Shown: in pieces, positions 10,989-22,996 of the stretch | Numbering within the stretch: the stretch's first letter is position 1 | Layout of the letters: each line of letters begins with the position of its first letter | Assembly: GCA_022560025.1 (NCBI GenBank) | Contig: JAFISE010000052.1 | Span: forward strand, 124,001 to 188,000 | Length of the DNA: 64,000 nt | Source of the DNA: Stagonosporopsis chrysanthemi | Lineage: Eukaryota > Ascomycota > Dothideomycetes > Pleosporales > Didymellaceae | Direction: 5' to 3' | Position numbers and translations under genes: made by a program | Notes under the pieces: generated by a model | Told to the model about the DNA's origin: nothing | The model's database searches: none | Seen by the model: only the letters and a program-made list of their open reading frames with translations

Positions 10989-12575
10989 ATGGCGTCAAGC
11001 TCCACCGAAACGACGCCGTTGATGTCGTCTTTGTCTGGCAGCAGCAAAACGATCAAGACAGCACCCCCCAAACCGCAGCGCACCGTCACCTTTAACACAA
11101 CTGTCTCCTCTTCAAACGACACGGGCGCATCATCATCCAGACAACCTACAAGCCATGGAGGCCAGCCAATGCTCGCAGGCCTCAACAGCAAATTGCGAAG
11201 GAGGAACAGCTCAGGCGCGCCGGCGAGGATACCCCCAAATCCAGCTGGGAAGATTGGACCGCAGAGAACAACGCGAACTGCACAGAAGTTGAAGCTCCTG
11301 CCGGACCCAGCTCAAGGCGAGGATGGAGAAGACGAGGAAAGCGGCCGCGACGTGTACGTACAATACACGAGGATCAAGGATCCCACCGCTAGGAGAGATG
11401 CCGCGCGTTTGGGTAAAGCAGACCGAGACAGGTTACCGCGAGTAACGGCATACTGCACAGCAGCGTCATACAAGCTTGACGACCTGATGAGATTTCTGAA
11501 GGGCAAGCAGAAGATGAGAGGTGCACTGCCCAAGCGGTTCGACGAGTGCATCTATTCACCATACAACTACGGTTCCAAGGGATCAGAAGACGTACACAGC
11601 TCGGCAGTGCTTGTTGATGGCGCGCCTGGCGCGTTGCAGCGAAGGTTCTCTGACAGCGCCATCGAGGTGGAACACCAAAACGAGCGACGACGGGAGGATC
11701 TCATTGACCTACATGACGACGGCGATGCGCCCAACATAGGCAATGGCGAGGACTCGGGCAGGCCTAGACGACCATCAATCACCCATGCAGACTCGGACCC
11801 ACAGATGGACACGCCTGACTTCGATACACAAGTCCACACGCCTGAAGTGTTTTTGTTTGAGTATGGCACGGTTGTCATTTGGGGCATGTCGCTGCAAGAA
11901 GAGAAGCGCTTTCTCAAAGAGATTGCCAAGTTTGAGGTTGACAAGCTTGGTAAAGATGAGGTTGAAACCGAAGAGTTCAACTTCTACTACACGCGCGAGT
12001 ACCAAGCACGCATCTACAACGACTTCATCTCCCTTCGCGACAAGAAGAACTACATGATTAAACTCGCCATTTCCCACGGCCTTTCGCAGAGTGTCAAGAC
12101 AAGTCTGTTCGAAGACCTGGTTGACAGCACTATCGACGAGACCAAGGACATCCCTGCGCAGATTGCAAGCTCTGGCAAAATCAACCTGAACAAGAAGCAA
12201 ATCAACATGCAGATAGGAGAGCTGTTCATACTGCGCATTAGTATCCATCTGCAAGGCTCTGTACTGGATGCGCCGGAGCTTATGTGGGCCGAGCCGCAGT
12301 TGGACCCTGTGTACCAGGCTGTGCGAAGTTACCTGGAGATGGACCAGCGAGTCGGACTTCTTACGGAGCGGCTGAACGTCATTGGAGATTTGCTGGCTGT
12401 TCTCAAGGACCAGCTGACAGCTACTCATGTAAGTTCTCAAGATGCAAAGCTACCATGAAGCTGTGCTAACGACGTGCAGGGTGAACTACTCGAGTGGATT
12501 GTCATTATTCTTATTTTTGCTGAAGTCGTTGTTGCAGCTGTCAATATCTTCGTCGATCTAAATGCTGCAGATTAG
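10989..12575 (+). CDS. RMD1/Sif3-family (DUF155) membrane protein
   Basis: Exon 1 (10989-12428) and exon 2 (12480-12575) are joined across an intron with a GTAAGT donor and GCTAAC branch, giving 511 residues. The N-terminal 130 residues are Ser/Thr-rich and disordered. A DUF155 core follows (VTAYCTAASYKLDDLMRFLK, then FLFEYGTVVIWGMS). A helical C-terminal half ends in a single transmembrane helix (WIVIILIFAEVVVAAV), encoded mostly in exon 2. Family members include yeast Rmd1/Rmd8, S. pombe Sif3 and human RMND1. The cytosolic/ER-type RMD1 branch is indicated because there is no mitochondrial presequence. Molecular activity is unknown. Confidence 0.8.
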
Positions 12576-12983
12576 TTGTTTTCGTGCGATTCGGTGTGCA
12601 TATTTTTTCTCTTGTACAGTATACAGGCGCGCAAGACGGCGTTCTCAGGGGTCGGTTTTGCATGACGCAAGGTGTTTGAGGTTTTGTGGGCGGATAGGTT
12701 ACTTGTGTAGAGACCAGCGTGCAGGCAGGAGAAACTACTGGTAATACATGCAGAACAGGCCCACGGTTGCCCGCAGTGTGTGACAAGTCGGCGGCCCTTT
12801 GCCGTGGCTGCGGTGTCAGTGTCAGTGTCACGGTGCCGGGATTGTGGCGCCAGTAGCCTCGCTCGCGCCCTAAACCCTGCGAGAGCCCCATCTGCCCATT
12901 TGCCCATTAGATGCCACGCCTGTCGAAGTTCGAGCGTCCATTCTTCCGCCTCCCTCTTATCGCGCCTCAATGAACCGTCCCAG
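12576..12983. other. Intergenic region
   Basis: About 400 bp between tandem plus-strand genes, containing the PIK1 promoter and leader. A GTGTCAGTGTCAGTGTCACGG microrepeat sits near 12813. Nothing else is recognised. Confidence 0.4.
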
Positions 12984-15900
12984 ATGAGTTGGAACTTGCT
13001 AGAGCGGTTCATTGAATCCGACCATTTTAATAGTGACCCGTCGCTTGCCGTGGCCTATCTGGCGTGAGTGTGGCTTCACCGCAACCCCCCGCGCCGCAGC
13101 TGTCCACCAGCCCTGACTGACGCATGTTCACAGTCGGTATGCTGACCATGTCGGAATTCACTATGTGCTCTGCTCGAAGCTGCGCACCTTTGCCTACGAG
13201 GAGCTCGAGTTCTTCCTGCCGCAGTACGTCTCCGCCGCGCACCCGGCGCCCATGCCGCGCAGCACCAGCTTACACACGCGGCGACATATAGGCTATGCCA
13301 CCTCCTGATCAGCATAGACAACGAGTCTATGGCCCTGGAGGAGTTCATCATCGACTTGTGCGAGGAGTCGGTCAACGGCGCGCTTCTGGTGGGCACCCCG
13401 GAGCTGTGCATGCGCCTGTGGCTGTTAGTAACATTGTGCAGACCTTCTGGCTGTTCCAGACGTACCTCCACGACCTCGCCGCCGCCCCGAACTCGACCGC
13501 CTTCAAGACATGTCGGCGCATCTACAACCGCGTGCAGCGCATCGTCTTTGGCTCGGCGGAGCCCGCCCGCCGCGAGCGCATCAAGGAGAACGTGCTGCCG
13601 ACCACGGTGCTCTCGAGCCTGGTGCTGGCCAGCATCGCCGCGCCGTTCCTCCCCGCCCATGCCGGCCCGCTGGCCATTGCGCAGGCGCGAAAGCCACGCC
13701 CCGTCGAGGACATGATCTCGGACAACGTGCAGACGGGCAAGATGGGGAGAAGCAACACCGTAGCAGGCGGCTCGCCGCGGCTGCGCCAGCGAAGGGCCGA
13801 CCAGGGCCACTCTGACCCCGAGGATGGCCGCGCATCCAAGGCCCCTGCGCCACGGCCGCGCGATCCAAGGGACCTGAAAGACTTGAGACGGCAGGCTGCT
13901 CGTACGCCGCAGGCTGCACGGGGCGTCTCCGCAGGGCATCGTCCGTCTCTGCTGAACATTGATGCTGAAGCCCGCCTGAGCTCCTCTTCCTTGCCCGACT
14001 TCCGCAGTGCCAAAACTTCACCGCTGCCCACCCCGCCCGCTACAGCTGGTCTAGGACCCCAGACGGATCGCACGTCTCGCAAGCACTCGTCGCACGCGCC
14101 GCCAAGGCCCCTCACGCCGACAGCACTGTCGCGCGCGCAGAAAGTGCGCCTGCTGAGATCAAACTACTTCCGCAACGAAACCCAGTTCTTGAGTGCTTTA
14201 GAGGACATCTCCAGCCGCCTGGTATCGGTACCCAAGCCAGCACGCTTGAGCGCTCTACGTGCTGAGCTGGCTCTGATAGCACAAGATTTGCCGGCTGAAG
14301 TCGACATCCCACTGCTTTCTCCCCCAACACTGAAAGATGGTATACCGTCGCAAAGCCAACACCACCGGATTGTGCGCATCAACCCGGCCGAAGCCACTAG
14401 TCTGAACAGTGCGGAGAAGGTCCCGTATCTGCTGATGGTGGAGGTGCTGAAGGAGGATTTTGATTTTGATCCGGACTCCGAGCAGAACCAGCAGTTGCTA
14501 GAAAGGTTGATGTTGGAGAAGGGGACATCAAGAAGGCGGTTGTTCGACATCACCAACGCGGAGCGTTTGGCGCTCGACAGGACGACACCCAATGGGTCGG
14601 ACAGCGTGTTTGAGCCTGCGAACGGCGACTTGAGCAGCACGATGCTCATCAAGGATATCGACGAGGACGATCTTGCTTCTGGCCTTGCACGCGTCGCTTT
14701 GCCACCAGCTAACAGCAACGGCAAATCAGCAGCACCCCGATCATCTAGCGGAGCGAATACTCTCTCCTCCATGGCTACACTATCTACACCCCGGACATCA
14801 GACATGGAAATTAGTCGCTCGAGTAGTCCTGCGCCACAGCGAAAGTCAACACTACCCTTGAACAAGAACCAGGGGCCCGACCAACCGGACTTCACGGCTC
14901 TCGCGACCCATATGCGCACAGCCGCACAGATGCTAGCACAATTGGAAGCGAGCGGCTCGAAACGACCAAAGATGGAAGTAGCAGCCATCAAAGCCAAGAT
15001 CATTGCGAGCATGCAGACCTTGGAGGAGCAAAACTTCATGTCGGAGGACCAGACGCCAACCTTCGACACCATCATGGCTGAATCGGATCCTGCTTCGATC
15101 ATGGCTGAAACAGAAGATCTGGAAGAAGGTATGACAGTCGCGACGAACTCCGGCGCTGGTGCAGCTCGCATGGAGAACGATCTCAAGACTGGTGGTATGC
15201 GCCGTAAAGGCGACCGTGACGACCCTTCAGCAGCAACATTTGGCGAAGAGTGGAGCGCAAAACGCGAGCGCGTTCGCCGCTCGTCTCCCTACGGCTACAT
15301 GCCCAACTGGGATCTCATATCGGTCATTGTGAAGACGGGCGACGATCTCCGCCAGGAAGCCTTCGCCTGCCAACTGATCCAAGTTTGCACCAAGATCTGG
15401 GAGGAAGCAAAAATTCCCGTCTGGACAAAACGCATGCGCATCCTTGTAACCGGCGAGTCCTGCGGGCTGATCGAAACAATCACCAACGGCGTCTCCCTAC
15501 ACTCCCTCAAGCGCTCCCTAACCCTCGCCAGCATAGCCGCCGGCACCAACCCACGAAAACGTATATCCACGCTCAAAGACCACTGGCTCAAGACCTTCGG
15601 CGAGCCCGAATCCGAACCCTACATCGCAGGCGTTGGCTGCTTTACGCGCTCACTCGCAGCCTATAGCATGATATCCTATGTGCTGCAGCTCAAGGATCGC
15701 CACAACGGCAACCTCCTCATCGACAACATGGGCCACATTATCCATATCGACTTTGGCTTCATGCTGTCCAACTCGCCCGGCTCCATGGGCTTCGAGGCCG
15801 CCCCCTTCAAGCTGACACAGGACTACGTCGACGTGCTCGGCGGCATTGCATCTCCGGCCTTCGAGGAATTCAAGACCCTGTGCAAGAAGGCGTTCCAGGC

Positions 15901-16195
15901 GCTGCGGCGAGAGGCTGAGCGCCTCATCATGCTCGTCGATTTGATGGGCAAGCAGAGCAAGATGCCGTGCTTTGCGGCGGGCAGCGCGAGTGTGACGAAT
16001 AGTCTACGTGCGAGGCTGATGCTGCATCTTAGCAAGGAGGAGGCGGAGGGGTTTGTGGACGAGCTGGTTGCGAAGAGTGTGGGGAGCTATTATACTAGAC
16101 TGTAAGTTGTTGACCTGGGCATGACGGGGCAAGACAATGTGCTAATACCAAGCAGTTACGATACCTTCCAGTATCGCACACAGGGCATTTACTGA
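12984..16195 (+). CDS. PIK1: Phosphatidylinositol 4-kinase PIK1
   Basis: Five exons (12984-13063, 13134-13223, 13292-13388, 13442-16101, 16156-16195) give 988 residues. The N-terminal lipid-kinase unique helical region begins MSWNLLERFIESDHFNSDPSL. A long Ser/Pro-rich linker follows. The C-terminal kinase domain shows the ATP-site lysine segment (VIVKTGDDLRQE), the catalytic loop (LKDRHNGN) and the metal-binding motif (HIDFGF). The last exon supplies the conserved tail YDTFQYRTQGIY. Pik1 makes PI4P at the Golgi and nucleus, working with frequenin and with Arf, so the ArfGAP 6 kb away acts on the same membranes. Intron 3 is placed at 13389-13441 because only that acceptor restores the frame into TFWLFQTYL. 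Introns 1, 2 and 4 follow GTGAGT, GTACGT and GTAAGT donors. Confidence 0.9.
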
Positions 16196-16509
16196 GCAAT
16201 GTTTCGTCTTCCCCGGCTGGTGGAGACTTGGGCAACGCGGCGATTTGATATGTGCCGTGCACTATACTATCTTGCATCCCTTAGAAGTAAGCACACAGGT
16301 GTTTGACGGCGAATAGACCGGTGCATTTACATTTGCATTTACAATTTGCATACGCGCTCTCGAGCGAATAAAAAAGATCGTGCTGCTCAAGCCCCTCCGT
16401 GTCCCTATTTTTGTCCTCATCCCCCCACCCGTCTCTTACCTGTCTCTCCCTCCATCCTCCCCCTAGCCCTCCCTCACAACATCAGCAGCGCTCAACACCA
16501 CACCGCCTC
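16196..16509. other. Convergent 3' intergenic region
   Basis: About 310 bp between the ends of PIK1 (plus) and the small minus-strand gene. AATAAA-like sequence (cgaataaaaaag) at 16365-16375 may serve polyadenylation. CT-rich sequence follows. Confidence 0.4.
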
Positions 16510-17200
16510 TTAATTCGCAGCAGGCAACTCCTCCCCTGCCCCTCGCACAGCCTCCCTCTTCGCCAGCCCCTTCGCCTCCAACCCCGGACTATGCAACGCC
16601 GCCCCAACCTTCTGCATCACCTTCCCCAGCATAGAATCTATTCATCTTTTGTCAGCCAATCCCACTTCAGACCCCACACTTCTTGCCGCTTACCCCCTCC
16701 GCCCTCGCCCTCCCCTTGGTGCGAAAAACTCCCCGTCTTGTTTCCCCACCCTGCGCCCGCCGTGCTCGCGCTGCCGTATGTATGCGCGTTGCTGTATGGC
16801 GCGCTGCCGTGCGTGGACTGTGTGTTGAAGCGGATTGCCTCTGCGCCGGCGTCTGCGTCGCGGGAGGAAGTCGGGGAGATGCTGGGCTGCGAGGCGTGTT
16901 TGTTGCCGTAGCCGGCGGCGTAGGTTGGGGGCTGTGAGGGTGGGGCGGTCAGTATGGGTTGAGATTGGTAAGGTTTGTGGGCTGGGGAGATTGATGGAGG
17001 AGGGCGGGGAACGGGAGAGCACAGGGGAATGTGAAGGCGCGGAGTCGAGACGAGGGGGTGGTGGTTGGGAGAAAGGGAACGAGCAGGCATGGCAGGCGTA
17101 CGCTGTGCGAGTCTGTGAGTCCGAGGCGGGTGGTGGAGTGCTCGTCTGCGAGGGACGAGGGGGTGTAGTCGGGTGCTGTGCGGTTGCCGTAGCCTGCCAT
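16510..17200 (-). CDS. Small Gly/Ser/Tyr-rich protein with CsbD-like C-terminal helix
   Basis: Three exons (17200-17102, 16931-16694, 16637-16510) give 154 residues. The protein starts MAGYGNRTAPDY and repeats AGYGNK at the start of exon 2, then is Ser/Gly/Thr/His-rich and likely disordered. Exon 3 encodes DSMLGKVMQKVGAALHSPGL and KGLAKREAVRGAG, an amphipathic Lys/Gly helix resembling CsbD-like stress proteins. Splice sites are good: GTACGC donor with TACTGAC branch and TCACAG acceptor, then GTAAGC donor with GAATAG acceptor. Frames match only when spliced this way. The role is unknown; similar small disordered proteins in fungi are linked to conidia or stress, which is inference here. Confidence 0.65.
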
Positions 17201-17938
17201 TGTGAGGAGTGGAGTATATATGATGTTTCAGGTCTCAATGAAGATGAAGGAAAATTGCATCTATTCCGAAGCACAGACACCGTTCGGTGAGCTTGTATAT
17301 ATATGCCATTCAGATACGCCGGTTATGGGCAGATCCCAACATGGTCAAGCATCCAAAGCCACATGAAGTCACCGAACCAGGGCCCGCTCAGCTGCTCCGC
17401 GAGCAGCCAGCTATCGAAGCCTCATAAGAGGTCGGAAGGAAGGGCCAAGCTGTGCTTGTGTGCCTCTGCCGCGCTTGTGGAGCTGGGCACTGGAAGTGTC
17501 AAACTGTGAGGGCACCACGGTCAGATGGCGATACGGTGGGTTTGTAAGGTCATGCACATGGGATTCAGTTGTGGCCGGCGCTCAGCGGTGCTGGGATCTG
17601 CTTTTGACGCCCAGTGTCGCGAAGTAGAAGTGTTCTTGCGCGCAGTGCAAGTGAAGTTCATGGTTCATGGTCGGATGCTGAAATGCTCCTATTCGCTCGA
17701 TTATGTATGCATGTAGGTGCGATAAGGAATAGCTGACAACCCAAAGTGGGCACGGTGCGCTGATCCAGATAAGGATGAAAGATGTTGCGTCACTTGTGGC
17801 TGCTGTCCCAGTCTAGACTTGTGATGATCTCGGGACTCTGGGTATGCTGCTCATGTGTCTCCTTCTTTGCTTCAGGGAAATGCCAGACGCCGGGCTCCAA
17901 TGTTGCGCCGAGAAATGCATGAAAGTATTATTGAAGCC
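17201..17938. other. Intergenic region
   Basis: About 740 bp between two minus-strand genes. A TATATATGATG sequence just upstream of the small gene (17215-17225) and GTATATATATGCC (17294-17306) are TATA-like. No gene is supported. Confidence 0.4.
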
Positions 17939-18753
17939 TCATCGCACGTACTTGGACTTTTGCGGCATGTTAGCGGGTTTGACAATCAAAATGTGGAACT
18001 TGCAAGCTTACCATGAACTTTTTGTGGAAGTCAGATCGCAGCATGTCGTTGATGAACTCCTTCTTCTTGTTCCTGTCCTCTGTGCCTCGTGCCTGGTTCT
18101 TGAAGACCACATCATCGTCCCATCTGCGCTTCATAGTGAAGTCGTTTTTGTTCAGCAGTGGGTTGCCGCGCGCAACATCAATCTCACGTTGCTCCTCCTC
18201 TTCAGCTGCGCGCTCCTGCTCTTCCTTGGCTTTGGCCTCGGCACGCTCCCTCTTGATCTTCTCCAGCTCGCGCATCAGTGCAGCGGTTTCGTCTTCTTCG
18301 TCATCGTCGCTGTTGAGATTAGCAAAGCCAGCCATACAATGCGGAAGCGTATGCTCACTCTTCGTCACTACTCTCGCTCTCCTCACTACTATCATCCGCA
18401 TCTACATCCCTGTATTTCTCGAGCACTTCTATCCGCCTCTTCTTGGCAGCTGCCTCGTCTTCGTCGCCTGCTTCGTCTGCCACGTCCTCGATTTGCCGTT
18501 TCGGCGCGCTGTTGGCATCGGTTGCAGCCTCTGGTTCAACGTATGTGCCATTCTTCTTCGCGTAGTGGCGCGCTTCAGCCTCTAAAAGCTCCGCGCGCAA
18601 GTCGCGCTGGTAGCCATCTGCGTCTCCCCCCTGACCAGCTTGCCTGTGCTTAAGCGTTGTGTGTGCAGGAAGGAGGCGCTGGTGGTAAGCTGGTCCGCGT
18701 TGAGCTTCTTTGCCACGTGCGGGATCGAACGTCGGTCTATGGGCGGTCGTCAT
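17939..18753 (-). CDS. CWC15: Spliceosome component CWC15
   Basis: Three exons (18753-18359, 18309-18012, 17956-17939) give 236 residues. The N-terminus MTTAHRPTFDPARGKE is the family hallmark. It is followed by the QLPAHTTLKHRQ-like region (here LLPAHTTLKHRQ), an acidic stretch, a Glu/Arg/Lys coiled coil and the conserved tail FTMKRRWDDDVVFKNQA. The last 18-nt exon adds SKYVR, completing the FHKKFMxKYxx ending of Cwf15/Cwc15 proteins. It belongs to the Prp19/NTC-associated catalytic spliceosome. It is divergently paired with RRP45 across 220 bp, suggesting a shared promoter. Confidence 0.93.
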
Positions 18754-18973
18754 GTTGTTGATAAAGTCTCGTAGTCTCTTTCGTTATTTTGCGCGAGGTT
18801 TCGGGAGTCTTCCACGTGGTTGGTGCCGATGTTGTATAGAGTGAGAGTAGTGCTTGATGCTTGAGAAGATCGCGCCAAGGCTGTCGGTGCACTTTCGCCG
18901 GACCCCGCTACATTTTCAAACAGGGTAGTTGACATCACTACCTCTAACCTATCACAACTGCAGCTGAGGTAAA

Positions 18974-19925
18974 ATGCCTCGAGAAGCTGAGATCTCTATC
19001 AATGAACGCGAGTTCATCAAGCAGGCGCTCCAGGAGCAAATTCGCCTTGATGGGCGCGCATTTGACGCGTTCCGCTCTTTAGAGCTCACGTTTGGCGACG
19101 AGTATGGAGTCGCAGATGTAAAGTTGGGCAAGACGAGGTATGAGGATCTAAGCTATTATCTAAGGGGACATCCGACTTATCTCAACTAGAGTCGTTGCAC
19201 GCATCTCGGTCGGCGTAGTCACGCCAGCGCCCGAGCGCAAGTTTGATGGCGTCTTCCAGATCGTCACTGAGTTCTCGCCAATGGCCTCACCTGCATTCGA
19301 AATCGGACGCCCTACCGACGCTGAGATCATTCTCTCCCGCATTCTCGAGAAAGCAATTCGCCGCTCGAATGCCCTTGATACCGAGTCGCTCTGCATCATT
19401 GCTGGACAGAAGTGTTTCGCTCTGCGCGCCGACGTACACATCATCGACCACGATGGTGGACTGATAGACGCTTCCTGTATTGCCGTCATGGCTGCACTTC
19501 AACATTTCAGAAGGCCTGACGTCCAAGTCGAAGGCGAGAGGGCTATCATCTTGAGTGTGCGCGAGCGCGAACCCATACCGCTTTCCATCCTGCACCAGCC
19601 GCTCTGCGTCACCTTCTCATATTTCGAGGACGAGGAAATCTACCTGGTCGATGCGAATGCGGCTGAAGAGCAGGTTCGCCAAGGACAGGTCATCATCACC
19701 ATGAACAAGCACGGCGAGGTATGTCAGGTTGCAAAGTATGGCGGCGCAACCGTGGACCCGCTGGCCCTATTGAACTGCATGAACATTGCGCTGGAAAATG
19801 TCAAGCAGATGAGCAAGTTCATTCAGCAAAAGCTGGACGATGACAATAAAAAGAGGAATCCAAAAAGCCTCATGAACGAGCTTAGCGCTGAGAATGCTAG
19901 AGAGAATGCTGCGATCCCAGGATGA
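18974..19925 (+). CDS. RRP45: Exosome core subunit RRP45 (RNase PH family)
   Basis: Two exons (18974-19137 and 19190-19925) give 299 residues. The RNase PH fold begins at REAEISINEREFI and has RLDGRAFDAFR, the family's RxDGR motif, followed by EFSPMASPAFEIGRP. The spliced junction restores KTRVVARIS. The phosphorolytic residues are degenerate, as expected of a eukaryotic ring subunit. Rrp45/EXOSC9 is one of six RNase PH-like subunits of the RNA exosome, in nucleus and cytoplasm. It lacks the long C-terminal extension of human EXOSC9. It shares a 220-bp divergent promoter region with CWC15, linking two RNA-processing genes. Confidence 0.92.
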
Positions 19926-20699
19926 GCAGAAGCGTTTGCATATCTTACACATCACGACGAATCTAGCCAGCAATGAGCCGTCCGATGCTCCCCAACATAT
20001 GTTCGCAAGACCGCGCAACATTTCGTCCGAAGGCTAACGCTCTCCTGACTAACTCCGGAGTGGGTACGTTGCGACGATCCAGTAGGTCAACGTCCAGAGG
20101 CCATGTGGAGCTTTGAAGAGGGTGAAGTAGGCGCAGCATGGTGAATTGCGAATCCTTAGACAGATGTACAAGGGCTATTCGAGAAGAGATAGCGAGCAGC
20201 CAAAGTAAGCAGTAGCTCGGTTGAGTAATCCCAAAGCCACATTGCAAGAGATCAATAGTAATTACCTCCTTGAAGTGTCTAGATTTGTGTTGACAGAAAC
20301 TCAAATTCTAGATCTTGGGAGCTTTGACATGCATGCTGATGCTGACTATGCATGCGGTCTATGGACTCGTCTACCGCTCGGTGCCGAACACTCTGCACTT
20401 TGTAAGCAAAGGCAACACAAAACCACCTCGACCACAACTTGTCCGAATGCAGGTAAAATAATTGAATCTAAGCATCGGCCGAGCATATTGGATGACGACT
20501 AAGTGCAATAATAAAGACAGTCTACAAATACCATCCACACCCTGCGCAATCACCTCATCAACGTGCGATCTCGAGATCTCGAACATTGCGTCATTTCCGT
20601 GACGTCGTCTACCCAAGCTTCACGCTACAATTACATAGGGCGTTCTCCTCAATACTTTGAGCGACTCTCAATCCACCGCACGAATCTCCATACTCCAAC
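19926..20699. other. Intergenic region
   Basis: About 775 bp between two plus-strand genes. Small frames on both strands (for example 20221-20502) have no domain. Nothing further recognised. Confidence 0.4.
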
Positions 20700-21627
20700 A
20701 TGTCTCAAAAGTTAGTTCCTGCCGACCCGTCCAAGGTCATGGTCATCCGCGAGGTTGTACCCAGGGTCATCACCACGTTATCTGTTCCCTTCTGGCGATT
20801 TGGCAGGATTGCGATTGGTGGACGCGGCACTATCGGTATGTAAAGCCCTCACATTACCGTGAGCGGAATTGACCTGTTCTCCAGTGCGTCTCCAGTCCGG
20901 TTCCCTTGCCGTCTTTTCTCCAGTCGCCCTCACCGACGAAGTCAAAGCCAAAGTCGCCGAGCTGGGAGAAGTACGCTACATCTGCGCGCCCGATGCTGAG
21001 GTATAGACTATTTCTCCAACTACCCTACTTAAAACTGACAAATTTCAGCACCACATCTTCCTCGGCCCCTGGCATTCTGCCTACCCGCAAGCGCAGATCC
21101 TCGGCCCCGAGACGCTCCCCGAGCTCCGCGCTCAAGACAGTTCCAAAGAAGACGTCCCCTTTGCGCACCTCTTCCGCGCCTCCAAGAGACTTGAGTCTAT
21201 CTCGCCCGAATTCGATGCTGAATTCGACTGGGAGTATGTGCACGCGCACGCCAACAAGGAGATCGTCTTCCACCACCGCCCAACCCGCACCCTTATCGAG
21301 GCAGACTACATGTTCAACAGCCCACCGACGGAGCAGTTCTCCAAGACAGGTGTCGACCCAAGTTCTGGGTTCCTGACCAAGATCTTCGGCGCTCTGACAA
21401 GCACTCAGGGCAAGGCCCTCGCGCAGCAAAGGATGATTTGGTGGGGAACTAGCGCAAGTGACAGGAAGAGCTTTGCAGCATCGACTGCGAGGATCAACAA
21501 GTGGGATTTTGATCGCATCATTCCGTGTCACGGAGACGTGATCGAGACTGGCGGGAAGGGCGTGTTCCAGAAGGTGCTGCAGTGGCACCTTGAGCTCGCG
21601 CGAAAGGAAGGATTCAAGGATGCTTAG
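20700..21627 (+). CDS. DUF4336 metallo-beta-lactamase-fold-like protein
   Basis: Three exons (20700-20835, 20885-21000, 21049-21627) give 276 residues. The N-terminal half has the beta-lactamase-fold pattern seen in DUF4336 proteins (VIREVVPRVITTLSVPFWRFGRIAIGG, then a PDAEHHIFLG segment and a later IIPCHGDVIE). The canonical HxHxDH metal site is absent; isolated histidines remain. Catalytic activity is therefore uncertain. The N-terminus shows no signal peptide, so it is probably cytosolic. Introns have GTATGT and GTATAG donors with AACTGAC-type branch points. Confidence 0.75.
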
Positions 21628-21864
21628 ACACTGTACAAAGGCGTTGGGTGGGTTTGTGAGTGTGAGTGGCAGTGAAGCAGCCAGGCGTTGACGGGCGGAG
21701 AACCAGGAGTCGAGATACCTTTTCCTTTCAATTCAAACATCTAATGCTCCTAATTCACGGCCTCCAAAACCAACCACCTACACACAGCGCTCCCATCTAA
21801 CCATCCAAACTTCTCACAGGCCCCCCCCCTCCCCATACCCCCCACATGCCACACACCTCGTACT

Positions 21865-22524
21865 CTACCCCTCTTTCACACCCCCACACTCTACACACAG
21901 CCTCTCCACCACAAAACTCTCCCTCTCGACCCCCTCCCAAGCTCTCAACCGCTCCACTGCCTCTCTCCGAGTCTCCACGCGCTGCCAATCCACCAGATCC
22001 CGTGGGTCAGCGTAGTATACCCGCCCCAGTCTACGTATACTAGCACGGTACTTACCATACTTGCGCTGTTTGAGGGACAAATACACAGCAGTAGTAAGCG
22101 CGCCCATGATGGCGCATGCGGGGGCGCAGACGAGAGTGAAGAGGGCGATGTGGTGGACGGTGTCCGCATATTTTCTCACCGGGTTGGCTCTCCAGTAGTT
22201 GTGTAAGAGCGGCGTAGATGCGTGGAGGAGGAGGGCGGCGGAGACAGTGCAGAGGAGGAGCAATAGTGCGGCTACGATGCGCTGCCAGTGCTGCGCGAGG
22301 GGCCAGATGGGAGGCAAGGACTTGAAGAGCTGCCAGAGGTGGAGGAGGAAGATGCGGAAAAAGATGTAGTTCTGTTTGAGCATTCGGTGCGCTAGCTGGG
22401 CGGTTAAGCAGATGGCATGGATGAGAGGTGTTAGGATGCAGCTCAAAGCGCGGAAGGGGAGGTTTGTTGCGTTGATGGTGAGCTGGACGATGCGGGGGAG
22501 AGGGGATGGTGGTGGGGTGGGCAT
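21865..22524 (-). CDS. Hypothetical multi-pass membrane protein
   Basis: A 219-residue frame with hydrophobic segments near residues 25-45, 50-65, 80-100 and 120-145, then a basic, helical C-terminal tail. I recognise no family. A GTAAGT donor and a GGCAG acceptor exist inside the frame (about 22058 to 21985). Splicing there would shift the frame into a glycine-rich tail, whereas the unspliced tail (RREAVERLRAWEG) looks more protein-like, so I keep it unspliced. It is convergent with the DUF4336 gene. Confidence 0.55.
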   Translation of the reverse strand: MPTPPPSPLPRIVQLTINATNLPFRALSCILTPLIHAICLTAQLAHRMLKQNYIFFRIFLLHLWQLFKSLPPIWPLAQHWQRIVAALLLLLCTVSAALLLHASTPLLHNYWRANPVRKYADTVHHIALFTLVCAPACAIMGALTTAVYLSLKQRKYGKYRASIRRLGRVYYADPRDLVDWQRVETRREAVERLRAWEGVERESFVVERLCVECGGVKEG

Positions 22525-22771
22525 TATGGTGGATAGTATTAGGGTGAGGGGTGGCTGCTCATCGTCTCCAGGTGATATGTGCTGAGGAGTGAAGGTGAAT
22601 TGGCGTTTACCGGCATTGAATCAAACGCCGATTCGTGGCACTGTATGAAGGTCTCTATGCTGTCAATGCGGCGAGTGCCGTGGTAATTCCAATGTTAGTA
22701 TCTGTGCTTTGAAGTTTCTGCGCATTCGGGATACAACCAAAATTGTGACAATCCAGTCTCCTTCAAACACA

Positions 22772-22996
22772 CTATGCAGAATTGCGCACATACGCCACTG
22801 GTCCTGCGTACACATGTTTCCCGTTGACAAGGTAGTACCGATGGAGAATATGACCGTCGAGCCGAACATCAGTATGCTCCAATTCACGCCTGCGGCATTT
22901 GGTCTCGGTCCCATGGGCATGAACGAGAAAGTAGAAAACAAAGCTGAGAAAGACAATGGATACAATGTTGATGGGATGACCAGTAAAGGCTTCCAC
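22772..22996 (-). pseudogene. Amino-acid/choline permease C-terminal relic
   Basis: On the minus strand, pieces of the last transmembrane region of an APC-family amino-acid, GABA or choline permease can be read only by changing frame twice. First comes HPINIVSIVFLSFVFYF. Next, in another frame, comes NAAGVNWSILMFGSTVIFSIG, and then, back in the first frame, YYLVNGKHVYAGPVAYVR. The order and the final G-x-x-x-Y-x-G-P-V signature match the end of fungal permeases. No upstream part of the transporter is present on the minus strand. It ends abruptly where the rhodopsin-family relic begins. Confidence 0.7.

Noticed and set aside
14164..15186. 340-residue minus-strand open frame inside PIK1
   Set aside because: Antisense to the PIK1 linker, low-complexity Ser-rich, with no recognisable motif.
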